From the NCBI GenBank assembly GCA_000437515.1, contig FR898483.1, positions 12,051 through 17,083 on the forward strand: a DNA stretch of 5,033 nucleotides, written 5' to 3'. Positions 1 to 5,033 of the stretch are shown in pieces (position 1 is the stretch's first letter; each line of letters starts with the position of its first letter). The position numbers and the translations under genes were made by a program. The DNA is from Acidiphilium sp. CAG:727 (GTDB lineage Bacteria; Bacillota; Clostridia; Christensenellales; Borkfalkiaceae). Under the pieces are notes generated by a model. It did no database searches. It was not told the origin of the DNA and worked only from the letters and a program-made list of their open reading frames with translations.

Positions 1-23
1 CGGGGGCTTTGCCTGTTTTTGAC

Positions 24-476
24 TTATAAAGAACCGAGTCTTCGAAGGTATCTTCTCTCTTTAAGCGATATTTTACCGTCGATTGCGACTACGCAAAGGC
101 ACAACGTGAATACGTCAAGACGCATTTCTTCGTCGAAAAGTTTATAAATTTCTTCCATTTGCGCAACGCATTCTTTTACGACTTTTTTACCTTCCGCGCC
201 TTTGAAGGTCGCTTTTATGGTTTCGTAATCGAACTCGTCGCCGAATACCGCTACGAGCGAAGGATAAATCAGAAGATATTCCACTTCGTTCACGTCGCCG
301 TCGCATACGACCGAACCGATAAGGAAGGACGCAAGCGTGTTGACGGCGTCTACGCCGTGTATATTCATTTTACGCAAACCGCTTACTACTTTAAGCGATT
401 TTTCCGCGAGAAGAGCGGATCTTTCCAACGTGGACAACTTCTCGTAACTATTACATAACTTCAAAAAGTCAAACAT
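24..476 (-). CDS. TerB-like domain protein
   Basis: This is a 150-residue soluble protein with no signal peptide or membrane segment. It resembles the TerB / tellurite-resistance-B-like fold, an all-helical domain with an internal duplication around acidic D-G motifs. Two such units are visible: residues 50-74 (SxxxCDGDVNEVEY) and residues 123-147 (VVAIDGKISLKERRYLRRL). Each has a hydrophobic helix, an Asp-Gly turn, a short hydrophobic-polar stretch and a Glu about five to seven residues after the Asp. In the family these acidic residues are thought to bind metal, but the function of stand-alone TerB proteins is poorly known and tellurite resistance should not be assumed. The length fits a single-domain TerB protein. 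The start is supported by AAGGAG nine bases upstream and by a separate promoter. The gene follows the ABC operon on the same strand after 73 bases, so read-through is possible, but a functional link to transport is unproven. Confidence 0.75.
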   Translation of the reverse strand: MFDFLKLCNSYEKLSTLERSALLAEKSLKVVSGLRKMNIHGVDAVNTLASFLIGSVVCDGDVNEVEYLLIYPSLVAVFGDEFDYETIKATFKGAEGKKVVKECVAQMEEIYKLFDEEMRLDVFTLCLCVVAIDGKISLKERRYLRRLGSL

Positions 477-485
477 TTTCTTTCT

Positions 486-491
486 CTCCTT
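486..491 (-). promoter_or_regulatory. Ribosome binding site of the TerB-like gene
   Basis: AAGGAG on the minus strand, nine bases before the ATG at 476-474. It is close to the anti-Shine-Dalgarno consensus and fixes the start codon. Confidence 0.75.
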
Positions 492-514
492 AGTTTGAAT
501 ATTTCATCTTACGT

Positions 515-543
515 ATTCTATCATATATGCATCGTAAAGGCAA
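515..543 (-). promoter_or_regulatory. Putative promoter of the TerB-like gene
   Basis: Read on the minus strand, a TTGCCT -35 box (543-538, 4 of 6 consensus) is separated by 17 bases from a TAGAAT -10 box (520-515, 5 of 6). A TGA directly before the -10 gives an extended -10 motif (TGn). Transcription would start near 508, giving a short leader that includes the AAGGAG. This suggests the TerB-like gene can be expressed independently of the ABC operon upstream. The -35 box lies inside one copy of a short direct repeat. Confidence 0.5.
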
Positions 544-562
544 ACCTTTTTATAAAGGCAAA
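535..562. repeat. 10-bp direct repeat at the permease 3' end
   Basis: TAAAGGCAAA occurs at 535-544 and again at 553-562, a period of 18 bases. The second copy contains the last codons of the permease and the first lies in the gap before the TerB-like gene. A 5-bp hairpin, AAAGG-CAAA-CCTTT at 536-549, also forms here. It has no following T-tract on the minus strand, so it is a poor intrinsic terminator and some read-through from the ABC operon into the TerB-like gene is likely. Confidence 0.5.
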
Positions 563-2292
563 TCTTTCTTGACGAATTTTCTTGCGCCGATTACGTATCC
601 CACTACGCCGAATACGATTAAAATCGCAAACTTCCAGAGGAAGGTAAGCGTTCCGTCGATTATCGATACCGAGTCGAACAAAGATATTATCGTGGTGTAG
701 TTGAAGTAATTAAGAGCGTCAAGCCTTACTACGGACGGAATAGTCTGAGTTCCGAAAAGTCCGAGCATCGCGCCGACGAGCGAATAAATACTCAAACCTC
801 CGCCGATCGCCATGGAACGTTTGCTTCTGTCGAACCAACACGAGGTAAAGAAGCAAAGACCCGAAAGCGCAAACAATACGAGGAACGCGCCGAGATTAAG
901 AAGGATAAGTTCGCCGTAACTCATTATTATCGAGGTCGAATCGGCTTTGACTATCGCAAGGCAAACGCAACCCGTAACCGTCGTAAGAGAGAACATCGCG
1001 AGAAGCGAGCCTATAAGGTATACCGCCTGAGTAAATACTACCGTTCTTCTCTTGGTCGACGTGGACAATACGTACGCCATAGAACCGCTGTCGACCTGCC
1101 CCGCGATAAGGTTGTTGGACGCCATTATCACGTAAATTATCGGAAGCAAAAGACCTGCGAGTTTATAGAATATCGAACCTACGATAAGGCTGTACAAATC
1201 GAGTTCGCCGACTTCTTTGAGCGCGTCGGAAACCTCGCCCGGAAGCGACGACAACAAACTGCTTGCTATATCACCGTAAAGTTCGGCGACGATTGCATTT
1301 ACGCCGTTTTCGTATTCGGTTGCGTAGTCTTCGCCGGAAAGCGTTCCGCCGGCAACTTTTCCGTCGAGTTTTTCTTTAAGTTCGGCGACTTCGTAATCGT
1401 ATCTGCCGCGATAAGTTATGGTAGCGGTACGCGCCATATCGCTTATTTTGTCGTAATCATAACCGAAACTTTCGTATTTTTCGGTAGTTACGCCGTAATC
1501 TTTAAGCGCGTCGAGTAAAGCGTTTTTCGCCTTATCTGTGGACATATTAGCCGCAAGGAATACAGACGAATATACTTCGGCTCTGTCGCCCCTTACGTCT
1601 TCGCGGTCGTTAATCCACGTATTCAACGCGCCTGAAACGCCTGCCGCTTCGGTTTTATAAGCCGTAATCGCGCCTACGATATAATTTTCGGCTGCGGGAT
1701 AATCGGTAAGTTTTGCTATATCGCCTGCGGGTATCGCGCCGTTTTCGCCGACAAGATTAAGTTCTGCCGACTTGAATTTTTCGTTGGTCGGATTGACGGC
1801 AAACAACGTCAGCCCTTCAACTTCCGCCAATTCCTCGGCGCTCAATCTTTCGTTTTCGGGTTTGGCGGCGTTAGCGGATTCAATCGCCGTAATCAACTTT
1901 TGTATGGAAGTTCCCGTTACGTAAGCCGCCGCTTTTTGTTGCGCCGCTTGCATCGAGTCGCCGGCTGCCACGTATTCGCCGACTTTGGTTTCGTATTTCG
2001 TCCCCGCCTCTTCGGCGAAAATTTTATCGAACGATTTCAGGTTTTCGTTTGCAAGCGCGTAATAGTTTACGCCGCGGGTTTTGAACGAAGATTCTACTTC
2101 TTTTTGTATAATGGTATCCTGAATGGCGTCTTTCGTTTTGCCGATATTGCCGCTGCCGCTTATCAACATTACGCAGCAAAGCATAAAGCAAACCGCGAAA
2201 GTTATAATGCCCCACATAGTGCCGTTGGCTTTACAGGATTGTTTGAATAAAGCCTTACTGAAAACAGAATTTTTTTGCGTTTTAGCGTCCAT
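550..2292 (-). CDS. ABC-2-type transporter permease with large extracytoplasmic domain
   Basis: This is the integral membrane subunit of the ABC transporter, 580 residues. Predicted membrane segments, judged by eye: about 26-46, 366-392, 418-440, 459-482, 493-514 and 551-570. Between the first and second segments lies a hydrophilic, Ala/Glu/Lys-rich domain of about 320 residues (47-365), expected outside the cytoplasmic membrane. The stretch after the second segment, with GQVDSGSMAYVLSTSTKRR at 398-416, matches the cytoplasmic coupling-type region of ABC-2 permeases, where an acidic/Gly motif precedes a Ser/Thr-rich segment and basic residues. The protein ends in a basic tail (RKFVKKDLPL). 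The ATG overlaps the 3' end of ATPase B by 11 bases and has AAGGAG ten bases upstream, which indicates tight co-expression. Only one permease accompanies two ATPases, so it may function as a homodimer. The family call is firm. The substrate is unknown; efflux is an inference from the TetR-controlled context. Confidence 0.88.
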   Translation of the reverse strand: MDAKTQKNSVFSKALFKQSCKANGTMWGIITFAVCFMLCCVMLISGSGNIGKTKDAIQDTIIQKEVESSFKTRGVNYYALANENLKSFDKIFAEEAGTKYETKVGEYVAAGDSMQAAQQKAAAYVTGTSIQKLITAIESANAAKPENERLSAEELAEVEGLTLFAVNPTNEKFKSAELNLVGENGAIPAGDIAKLTDYPAAENYIVGAITAYKTEAAGVSGALNTWINDREDVRGDRAEVYSSVFLAANMSTDKAKNALLDALKDYGVTTEKYESFGYDYDKISDMARTATITYRGRYDYEVAELKEKLDGKVAGGTLSGEDYATEYENGVNAIVAELYGDIASSLLSSLPGEVSDALKEVGELDLYSLIVGSIFYKLAGLLLPIIYVIMASNNLIAGQVDSGSMAYVLSTSTKRRTVVFTQAVYLIGSLLAMFSLTTVTGCVCLAIVKADSTSIIMSYGELILLNLGAFLVLFALSGLCFFTSCWFDRSKRSMAIGGGLSIYSLVGAMLGLFGTQTIPSVVRLDALNYFNYTTIISLFDSVSIIDGTLTFLWKFAILIVFGVVGYVIGARKFVKKDLPL

Positions 2293-3202
2293 TGTTTTCG
2301 TTCTCCTTTTTTTGCATTAAAATATTTTTGAAATGTTTTTCGAGATTGTACGGAAGTTCGGATATAAACTTTACGTCGTAACCTTTGAGCGACGCAAGTA
2401 ACTTACCCGTTTCTTCGACTTTCAATCTGATAGTAGCCTGATTGTATTGTTCCTGCAAACGGATAATATCGTACCCCGCCTTTAAGAATTTATCGTAATC
2501 GGCTTCGTTCGTAAATTCTATTTTCATATCCTTTACGGGGCGATTGCGTATATCGTCCATATTCGCGACGTCGATTATATGCCCGTCGTTTATAAGAGCG
2601 ACGCGGTCGCACGTCGTTTCGAGTTCTTCGAAAAGGTGGCTGCTCATAAATATCGTCTTGCCCTTTTTGTGCTCTTCCTTTATGATGTCGAGGAACGTTA
2701 CTCTCATAAGAGGGTCAAGACCCGTAGTCGGTTCGTCGAGAATGATTATCGGCGAATCGTTCATAAGCGCGGCGACGAGCGCGGTTTTCTGCTTCATGCC
2801 CTTACTCATACGCTTTAAGTTCGCGCGGGGGTCGAGTTGAAGTCTTTCGATGAGTTCGTTTGCGTAACTCATATCTTTAAGTCCGTAAAACTCTGCCTGG
2901 CATTTCAGAAAAGCGATACCCGTAGGCAAATCGGGGAAAGCGATTTCGCCCGGGACGTAGCCGATATTTTTCGCGATCTCGCTTGCGTGTTCCCACGAAG
3001 TAAGCCCGTTCACCTTAACCGTTCCGCCCGTAGGTCTGATAAAACCCAAAATATTACGGATAGTAGTCGTTTTACCGCTGCCGTTAGTACCGACGAAGCC
3101 TACCATCTCGCCTTTTTTTATGGTGAGATTTTCATTGAAAACACCTCTGCCGTTACCGTAGTCTTTGGTAAGATTTTCTATTTCGATTACGTTTTCACTC
3201 AT
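2282..3202 (-). CDS. ABC transporter ATP-binding protein (ATPase B)
   Basis: This is a cytoplasmic nucleotide-binding subunit of 306 residues that hydrolyses ATP to drive the permease encoded next. All core motifs are present: Walker A GTNGSGKTT at 38-46, signature MSKGMKQK at 132-139 (a divergent LSGGQ), Walker B with catalytic Glu IIILDEPT at 152-159 (Glu157), D-loop GLDP at 161-164 and the switch histidine in SSH at 187-189. At the Q-loop the sequence is GYVPGEIAF (81-89), with Gly85 where a Gln is usual. Residues from about 220 form a C-terminal extension with alternating beta/alpha character, as in many ABC-2 ATPases of the DrrA/CcmA type. The start overlaps the stop of ATPase A in an ATGA, with GGAGG nine bases upstream, so translation is probably coupled. 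It is clearly a paralogue of ATPase A. The likely role is heterodimer formation with ATPase A, an inference. Confidence 0.93.
   Translation of the reverse strand: MSENVIEIENLTKDYGNGRGVFNENLTIKKGEMVGFVGTNGSGKTTTIRNILGFIRPTGGTVKVNGLTSWEHASEIAKNIGYVPGEIAFPDLPTGIAFLKCQAEFYGLKDMSYANELIERLQLDPRANLKRMSKGMKQKTALVAALMNDSPIIILDEPTTGLDPLMRVTFLDIIKEEHKKGKTIFMSSHLFEELETTCDRVALINDGHIIDVANMDDIRNRPVKDMKIEFTNEADYDKFLKAGYDIIRLQEQYNQATIRLKVEETGKLLASLKGYDVKFISELPYNLEKHFKNILMQKKENENNGR
2303..2308 (-). promoter_or_regulatory. Ribosome binding site of the permease
   Basis: AAGGAG on the minus strand, within the last codons of ATPase B and ten bases before the permease ATG (2292-2290). It supports this start despite the 11-base overlap with the preceding gene. 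Confidence 0.75.
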
Positions 3203-4134
3203 TTCAACGCGCCTCCGAAATCTTTATCTTCTTTATAGAATTTCATAAAATAATCTTCGAGGGTTTCTCTGCGATTTGAAAATTCCACTGCGTTGCAATC
3301 GGACAAAAGCGCGATAAACGCGTTAAGATCTTTGTCTTCGAGCGACATCTTCAATTTTCCGTCGCGATCCAAACCTTCCGTTTTAAGCGAAGAAATCGTC
3401 TTGCTTTCTTTTTCGAATCTCTTTTCGTCGTTTTCGCTTGCGAATTTAACCGAATAAAATTTAAGAGTAGCGTGTTTCAAATCGTCCGCGACGAATTCGG
3501 AAACAATTCGTCCGTCTTTGATAATCGCTATTCGGTCGCAAGTAGAGTCGATTTCCGAGAAAATATGGCTGGAAAGCAATATCGTCTTTCCGCGAGCCTT
3601 TTCTTCGTGTATAAAGTTTACGAAAACTTCCTGCATAACGGGGTCGAGCCCGCTGGTTGGTTCGTCTAAAATAAGCACTTCGGGGTCGCTCATAAACGCG
3701 GTTACTACCGCAAGTTTACGTTTTACCCCCAGACTCATTCGCTTGGTTTCGCCCCTTAAAGCAATATCGTCGAGTTCGAACAGATCGAGCATTTGTTTAA
3801 GTCGTTCTTCGTTTTTTATCCCCTGCAAATTCTGCATCATACGGATAAATTCCCAACCCGTAAGACCTTGGGGCAAAGCGATTTCTCCGGGGATATAGCC
3901 GACCTTCGAAAGTATCTCGTAATACTTGTCGAACGTCGGTTTACCGAAAATGAAAGTCTGACCTTTGTCGGGTTTCGAAAAACCCATCAGGTGTCTTATA
4001 GTCGTAGACTTACCCGCGCCGTTCGGACCTAAAAACCCGAACACCTCGCCTTTTTTGACGGCGATGTTTACGTCGAACACGCCCCTTCCGGAGCCGTAGT
4101 CTTTCGTAAGGTCTTTTACTTCGATTACGTTCAT
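3199..4134 (-). CDS. ABC transporter ATP-binding protein (ATPase A)
   Basis: This is the first gene of the operon, a cytoplasmic ABC ATPase of 311 residues. Motifs: Walker A GPNGAGKST at 36-44, signature MSLGVKR at 133-139, Walker B VLILDEPT at 153-160 with catalytic Glu158, D-loop GLDP at 162-165, and switch histidine His190 in SSH. As in ATPase B, the Q-loop position reads GYIPGEIAL (79-87), with Gly83 in place of Gln. The C-terminal part (about 215-311) is a charged accessory domain. The first 56 aligned residues are about 60 percent identical to ATPase B by hand count, including the shared TKDYGxGRGVF segment, so the pair arose by duplication. The start has only a weak Shine-Dalgarno (AAGG nine bases upstream, with a second AGG closer), unlike the strong sites of the two downstream genes. 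The gene is divergent from a TetR-type regulator. The substrate is unknown. Confidence 0.93.
   Translation of the reverse strand: MNVIEVKDLTKDYGSGRGVFDVNIAVKKGEVFGFLGPNGAGKSTTIRHLMGFSKPDKGQTFIFGKPTFDKYYEILSKVGYIPGEIALPQGLTGWEFIRMMQNLQGIKNEERLKQMLDLFELDDIALRGETKRMSLGVKRKLAVVTAFMSDPEVLILDEPTSGLDPVMQEVFVNFIHEEKARGKTILLSSHIFSEIDSTCDRIAIIKDGRIVSEFVADDLKHATLKFYSVKFASENDEKRFEKESKTISSLKTEGLDRDGKLKMSLEDKDLNAFIALLSDCNAVEFSNRRETLEDYFMKFYKEDKDFGGALK
3212..3216 (-). promoter_or_regulatory. Ribosome binding site of ATPase B
   Basis: GGAGG on the minus strand inside the ATPase A 3' end, nine bases before the ATG at 3202-3200. With the 4-base ATGA overlap of stop and start at 3202-3199 it indicates translational coupling of the two ATPases, as expected if they are needed in equal amounts. 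Confidence 0.75.
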
Positions 4135-4156
4135 ATTAACCTGCCTTTATAGTATT

Positions 4157-4193
4157 TCAACGATTTTTCGAATAATTATTTCGACGTCGTTGA
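4157..4193 (-). promoter_or_regulatory. Inverted repeat in the leader of the ABC operon
   Basis: TCAACGA at 4157-4163 is the reverse complement of TCGTTGA at 4187-4193. Nested inside with nearly the same centre are CGAA/TTCG arms and a perfect 10-bp palindrome AATAATTATT (4171-4180). In the operon transcript this would be an imperfect hairpin ending about 22 bases before the ATPase A start, just ahead of its weak ribosome binding site. In DNA it overlaps the first bases of the regulator's -35 box, so it could instead be a protein site. The arms are visible; any role is inferred. Confidence 0.35.
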
Positions 4194-4218
4194 CATTTTA
4201 ACTCTGTTGAAGTATAAT
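4190..4218 (+). promoter_or_regulatory. Consensus promoter of the TetR-type regulator
   Basis: A perfect TTGACA -35 box (4190-4195), a 17-base spacer and a perfect TATAAT -10 box (4213-4218) face right toward the regulator. Transcription would start near 4225, leaving a leader of about 146 bases. A full-consensus promoter with optimal spacing would be strong if unregulated, which fits a tightly autorepressed regulator. The 20-bp inverted repeat that begins within the -10 box and covers the start point is the obvious repressor site. Confidence 0.8.
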
Positions 4219-4236
4219 AACGTCGTAAATCGTTAT
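4217..4236. promoter_or_regulatory. Candidate TetR-family operator
   Basis: ATAACG-N8-CGTTAT is a 20-bp inverted repeat with perfect 6-bp arms, a usual size for TetR-family operators. It overlaps the last two bases of the regulator's -10 box and its predicted start site, and lies immediately downstream of the predicted start of the operon. A third ATAAC copy on the minus strand (4247-4243) lies 11 bases, about one helical turn, from the right arm. Occupancy would be expected to block both promoters. Binding is inferred from position and symmetry only. Confidence 0.55.
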
Positions 4237-4245
4237 CACGCAGTT

Positions 4246-4274
4246 ATTGTATTCGATTTTATGAGATTTGTTAA
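4246..4274 (-). promoter_or_regulatory. Putative promoter of the ABC operon
   Basis: On the minus strand a TTAACA -35 box (4274-4269, 5 of 6) is followed after 17 bases by a TACAAT -10 box (4251-4246, 5 of 6). Transcription would start near 4239 and run left through the regulator's promoter, giving a leader of about 105 bases before ATPase A. The -35 box sits at the edge of another small inverted repeat (4270-4286). Confidence 0.6.
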
Positions 4275-4286
4275 ACACAATTTAAC
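4270..4286. repeat. GTTAAA-N5-TTTAAC inverted repeat
   Basis: A 17-bp inverted repeat with 6-bp arms overlaps the -35 box of the ABC operon promoter and lies in the leader of the regulator transcript. It is followed at 4292-4299 by CTGTTGAA, which also occurs at 4204-4211 after another TTTAAC (4197-4202). These repeated TTTAAC / CTGTTGAA words could be secondary protein-binding sites or chance in AT-rich DNA. Confidence 0.3.
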
Positions 4287-4302
4287 GGTCGCTGTTGAAA
4301 TT

Positions 4303-4330
4303 TAGACACTGTCGCGCGATTTGTTAATAT
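4303..4330 (+). promoter_or_regulatory. Possible second, weaker promoter of the regulator
   Basis: TAGACA (4303-4308, 5 of 6 to -35) lies 16 bases before TAATAT (4325-4330, 4 of 6 to -10). If used, transcription would start near 4337 with a short leader and would escape the operator at 4217-4236. The match is modest and the region is AT-rich, so this is a low-confidence call. Confidence 0.25.
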
Positions 4331-4358
4331 CTATTCCTTAAAAACAAAAAATAACGCA

Positions 4359-4364
4359 AAGGAG
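4359..4364 (+). promoter_or_regulatory. Ribosome binding site of the regulator
   Basis: AAGGAG on the plus strand, six bases before the ATG at 4371. It is strong and well spaced, and fixes the start. Confidence 0.85.
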
Positions 4365-4370
4365 AACCTT

Positions 4371-4943
4371 ATGAAAGCGCAAAACCTGAACAATTCTTCC
4401 GTCAAAACGAGAAAACTCATAAGAAAGACGTTTGCGGAGATGCTTTCGGAAAAGAAAGAGTTAAGCAAGATTTCGGTAAGCGAACTGACGAAACGCGCGA
4501 ATATCAACCGCGGAACTTTTTACACGCATTACGACGACATATACGGCGTTGCGGAAGATTACGAAAACGAACTCATAAACGAATTTTTCGACAACGACAC
4601 GCTTTTATCTGCGAATAACTTTCCGAAATTTCTCGATTCGCTTTTCAAATATATGAAAGAAAACGACGGCGAGTACCGCCTGCTTTGCCGATCCGACGAT
4701 TTTATTTCGGTTATGAAGCGACTTATTTCTCTTGCGGAAAATAAATTGCTCGAACTTTGCCACAACGACAAACGCCTGAAAGACAAGAATTTTCTTTCGG
4801 TTGAAATTAACGTATTCGTCGAGGGAATTTTGATACAATATATAAAGTATTGTCGCGGACAATCGTCGGTTACGCCCGGCGAACTGCACGATTACACCAA
4901 TGAATGGCTTGCAAGATTCGCGAAAAGGCGTTTCGAGATTTAA
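4371..4943 (+). CDS. TetR/AcrR-family transcriptional regulator
   Basis: This is a 190-residue one-component DNA-binding regulator, normal length for the family. The N-terminal TetR domain covers about residues 12-58. Its helix-turn-helix reads ISVSELTKRANINRGTFYTHY (34-54) with the family hallmark G-T-F-Y-x-H-Y, followed by an acidic linker helix. The remaining 130 residues form the helical ligand-binding and dimerisation domain. Its end (VEGILIQYIKYCRGQSSVTPGEL, about 150-172) resembles the C-terminal domain found in DhaS-like/TetR_C_7 regulators of Firmicutes. Members usually act as repressors released by a small hydrophobic ligand. The divergent placement beside an ABC operon and the shared inverted repeat between the two promoters make autoregulation and operon control the likely job. 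A specific ligand cannot be named, and some relatives of this subgroup act as activators. Confidence 0.92.
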   Translation: MKAQNLNNSSVKTRKLIRKTFAEMLSEKKELSKISVSELTKRANINRGTFYTHYDDIYGVAEDYENELINEFFDNDTLLSANNFPKFLDSLFKYMKENDGEYRLLCRSDDFISVMKRLISLAENKLLELCHNDKRLKDKNFLSVEINVFVEGILIQYIKYCRGQSSVTPGELHDYTNEWLARFAKRRFEI

Positions 4944-5033
4944 CCCCGGACGAACTCAAAGGATCGCACGGAAGGGCAACCCCTGCGAATTTATATATTG
5001 AATACTAAAATGCGGCAACTGCAAAATCGCAGT
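4944..5033 (+). other. Non-coding tail with a terminal inverted repeat
   Basis: No gene start or coding potential is seen after the regulator stop. The last 16 bases (5018-5033) form ACTGC-N6-GCAGT, a short hairpin that ends exactly at the window edge. A T-tract beyond the edge would make it the regulator's intrinsic terminator. The stem of 5 bp is weak on its own. A small GGG-CAA-CCC turn near 4974-4983 is not followed by a T-run. Confidence 0.25.

Noticed and set aside
1..23. Possible terminator (GGC-TTT-GCC then T5 on the plus strand)
   Set aside because: The stem is only 3-4 bp with a tiny loop, and no plus-strand gene ending here is visible. The minus-strand reading lacks a T-tract.
159..458. 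Open frame on the plus strand opposite the TerB-like gene, and similar frames opposite the ABC genes and the regulator
   Set aside because: They mirror the real genes. Their translations are rich in Phe, Arg, Ser and Val with no family resemblance, and they lack ribosome binding sites. The complementary genes have clear motifs and starts.
24..476. Naming the TerB-like gene as tellurite resistance terB
   Set aside because: No other ter genes are present, and TerB-like domains are widespread without tellurite function. Only the domain call is supported.
536..549. AAAGG-CAAA-CCTTT hairpin as the terminator of the ABC operon
   Set aside because: Only 5 bp, mostly A-T, with no T-tract after it on the minus strand; it also overlaps the -35 box of the TerB-like gene's promoter.
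4211..4216. TATACT on the minus strand as an alternative -10 box for the ABC operon
   Set aside because: No acceptable -35 box at 16-18 bases (GTGATA-like sequences only) and no extended -10. The TTAACA-17-TACAAT pair at 4246-4274 is much better.
4261..4305. A 14-codon ORF in the regulator leader (starts MRFVKHNL), possible leader peptide
   Set aside because: No Shine-Dalgarno upstream, no codon run suggesting attenuation, and it overlaps the operon -35 box and the 4270-4286 repeat.

Overview
The window reads as a chromosomal segment from a low-to-moderate-GC Firmicutes-type bacterium, most likely an uncultured member of the Clostridia. This rests on strong AAGGAG-type ribosome binding sites, close-packed genes, consensus sigma-A-like promoters and the style of the protein families. 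The taxonomic call is an inference: there is no rRNA or marker gene here. No mobile element, CRISPR array, tRNA or rRNA is visible.

Layout from left to right: (1) a 150-residue TerB-like protein on the minus strand (24-476) with its own promoter and ribosome binding site. (2) A three-gene minus-strand operon, read right to left. ATPase A (3199-4134) overlaps ATPase B (2282-3202) by 4 bases, and ATPase B overlaps a 580-residue ABC-2-type permease (550-2292) by 11 bases. (3) A 236-base intergenic control region (4135-4370). (4) A divergently transcribed TetR/AcrR-family regulator on the plus strand (4371-4943). (5) About 90 bases of non-coding sequence to the window end, finishing in a small inverted repeat that may be cut off.

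The genes make a coherent unit. The TetR-type protein probably senses a small molecule and controls its own gene and the divergent ABC operon. The operon encodes two related but distinct ATPases and one membrane protein with six predicted membrane segments and a large extracytoplasmic domain of about 320 residues. Export of a toxic compound, peptide or lipid is the usual role of such units, but the substrate cannot be read from the sequence.

The most interesting part is the control region. The regulator has a perfect TTGACA-17-TATAAT promoter. The operon has a near-consensus TTAACA-17-TACAAT promoter. These two promoters face each other instead of lying back to back, and a 20-bp inverted repeat (ATAACG-N8-CGTTAT) lies in the gap between their -10 boxes. 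One bound repressor dimer could therefore shut both. Overall this looks like a well-formed variant of a known type of system (TetR-controlled ABC-2 exporter), not a clearly new system.
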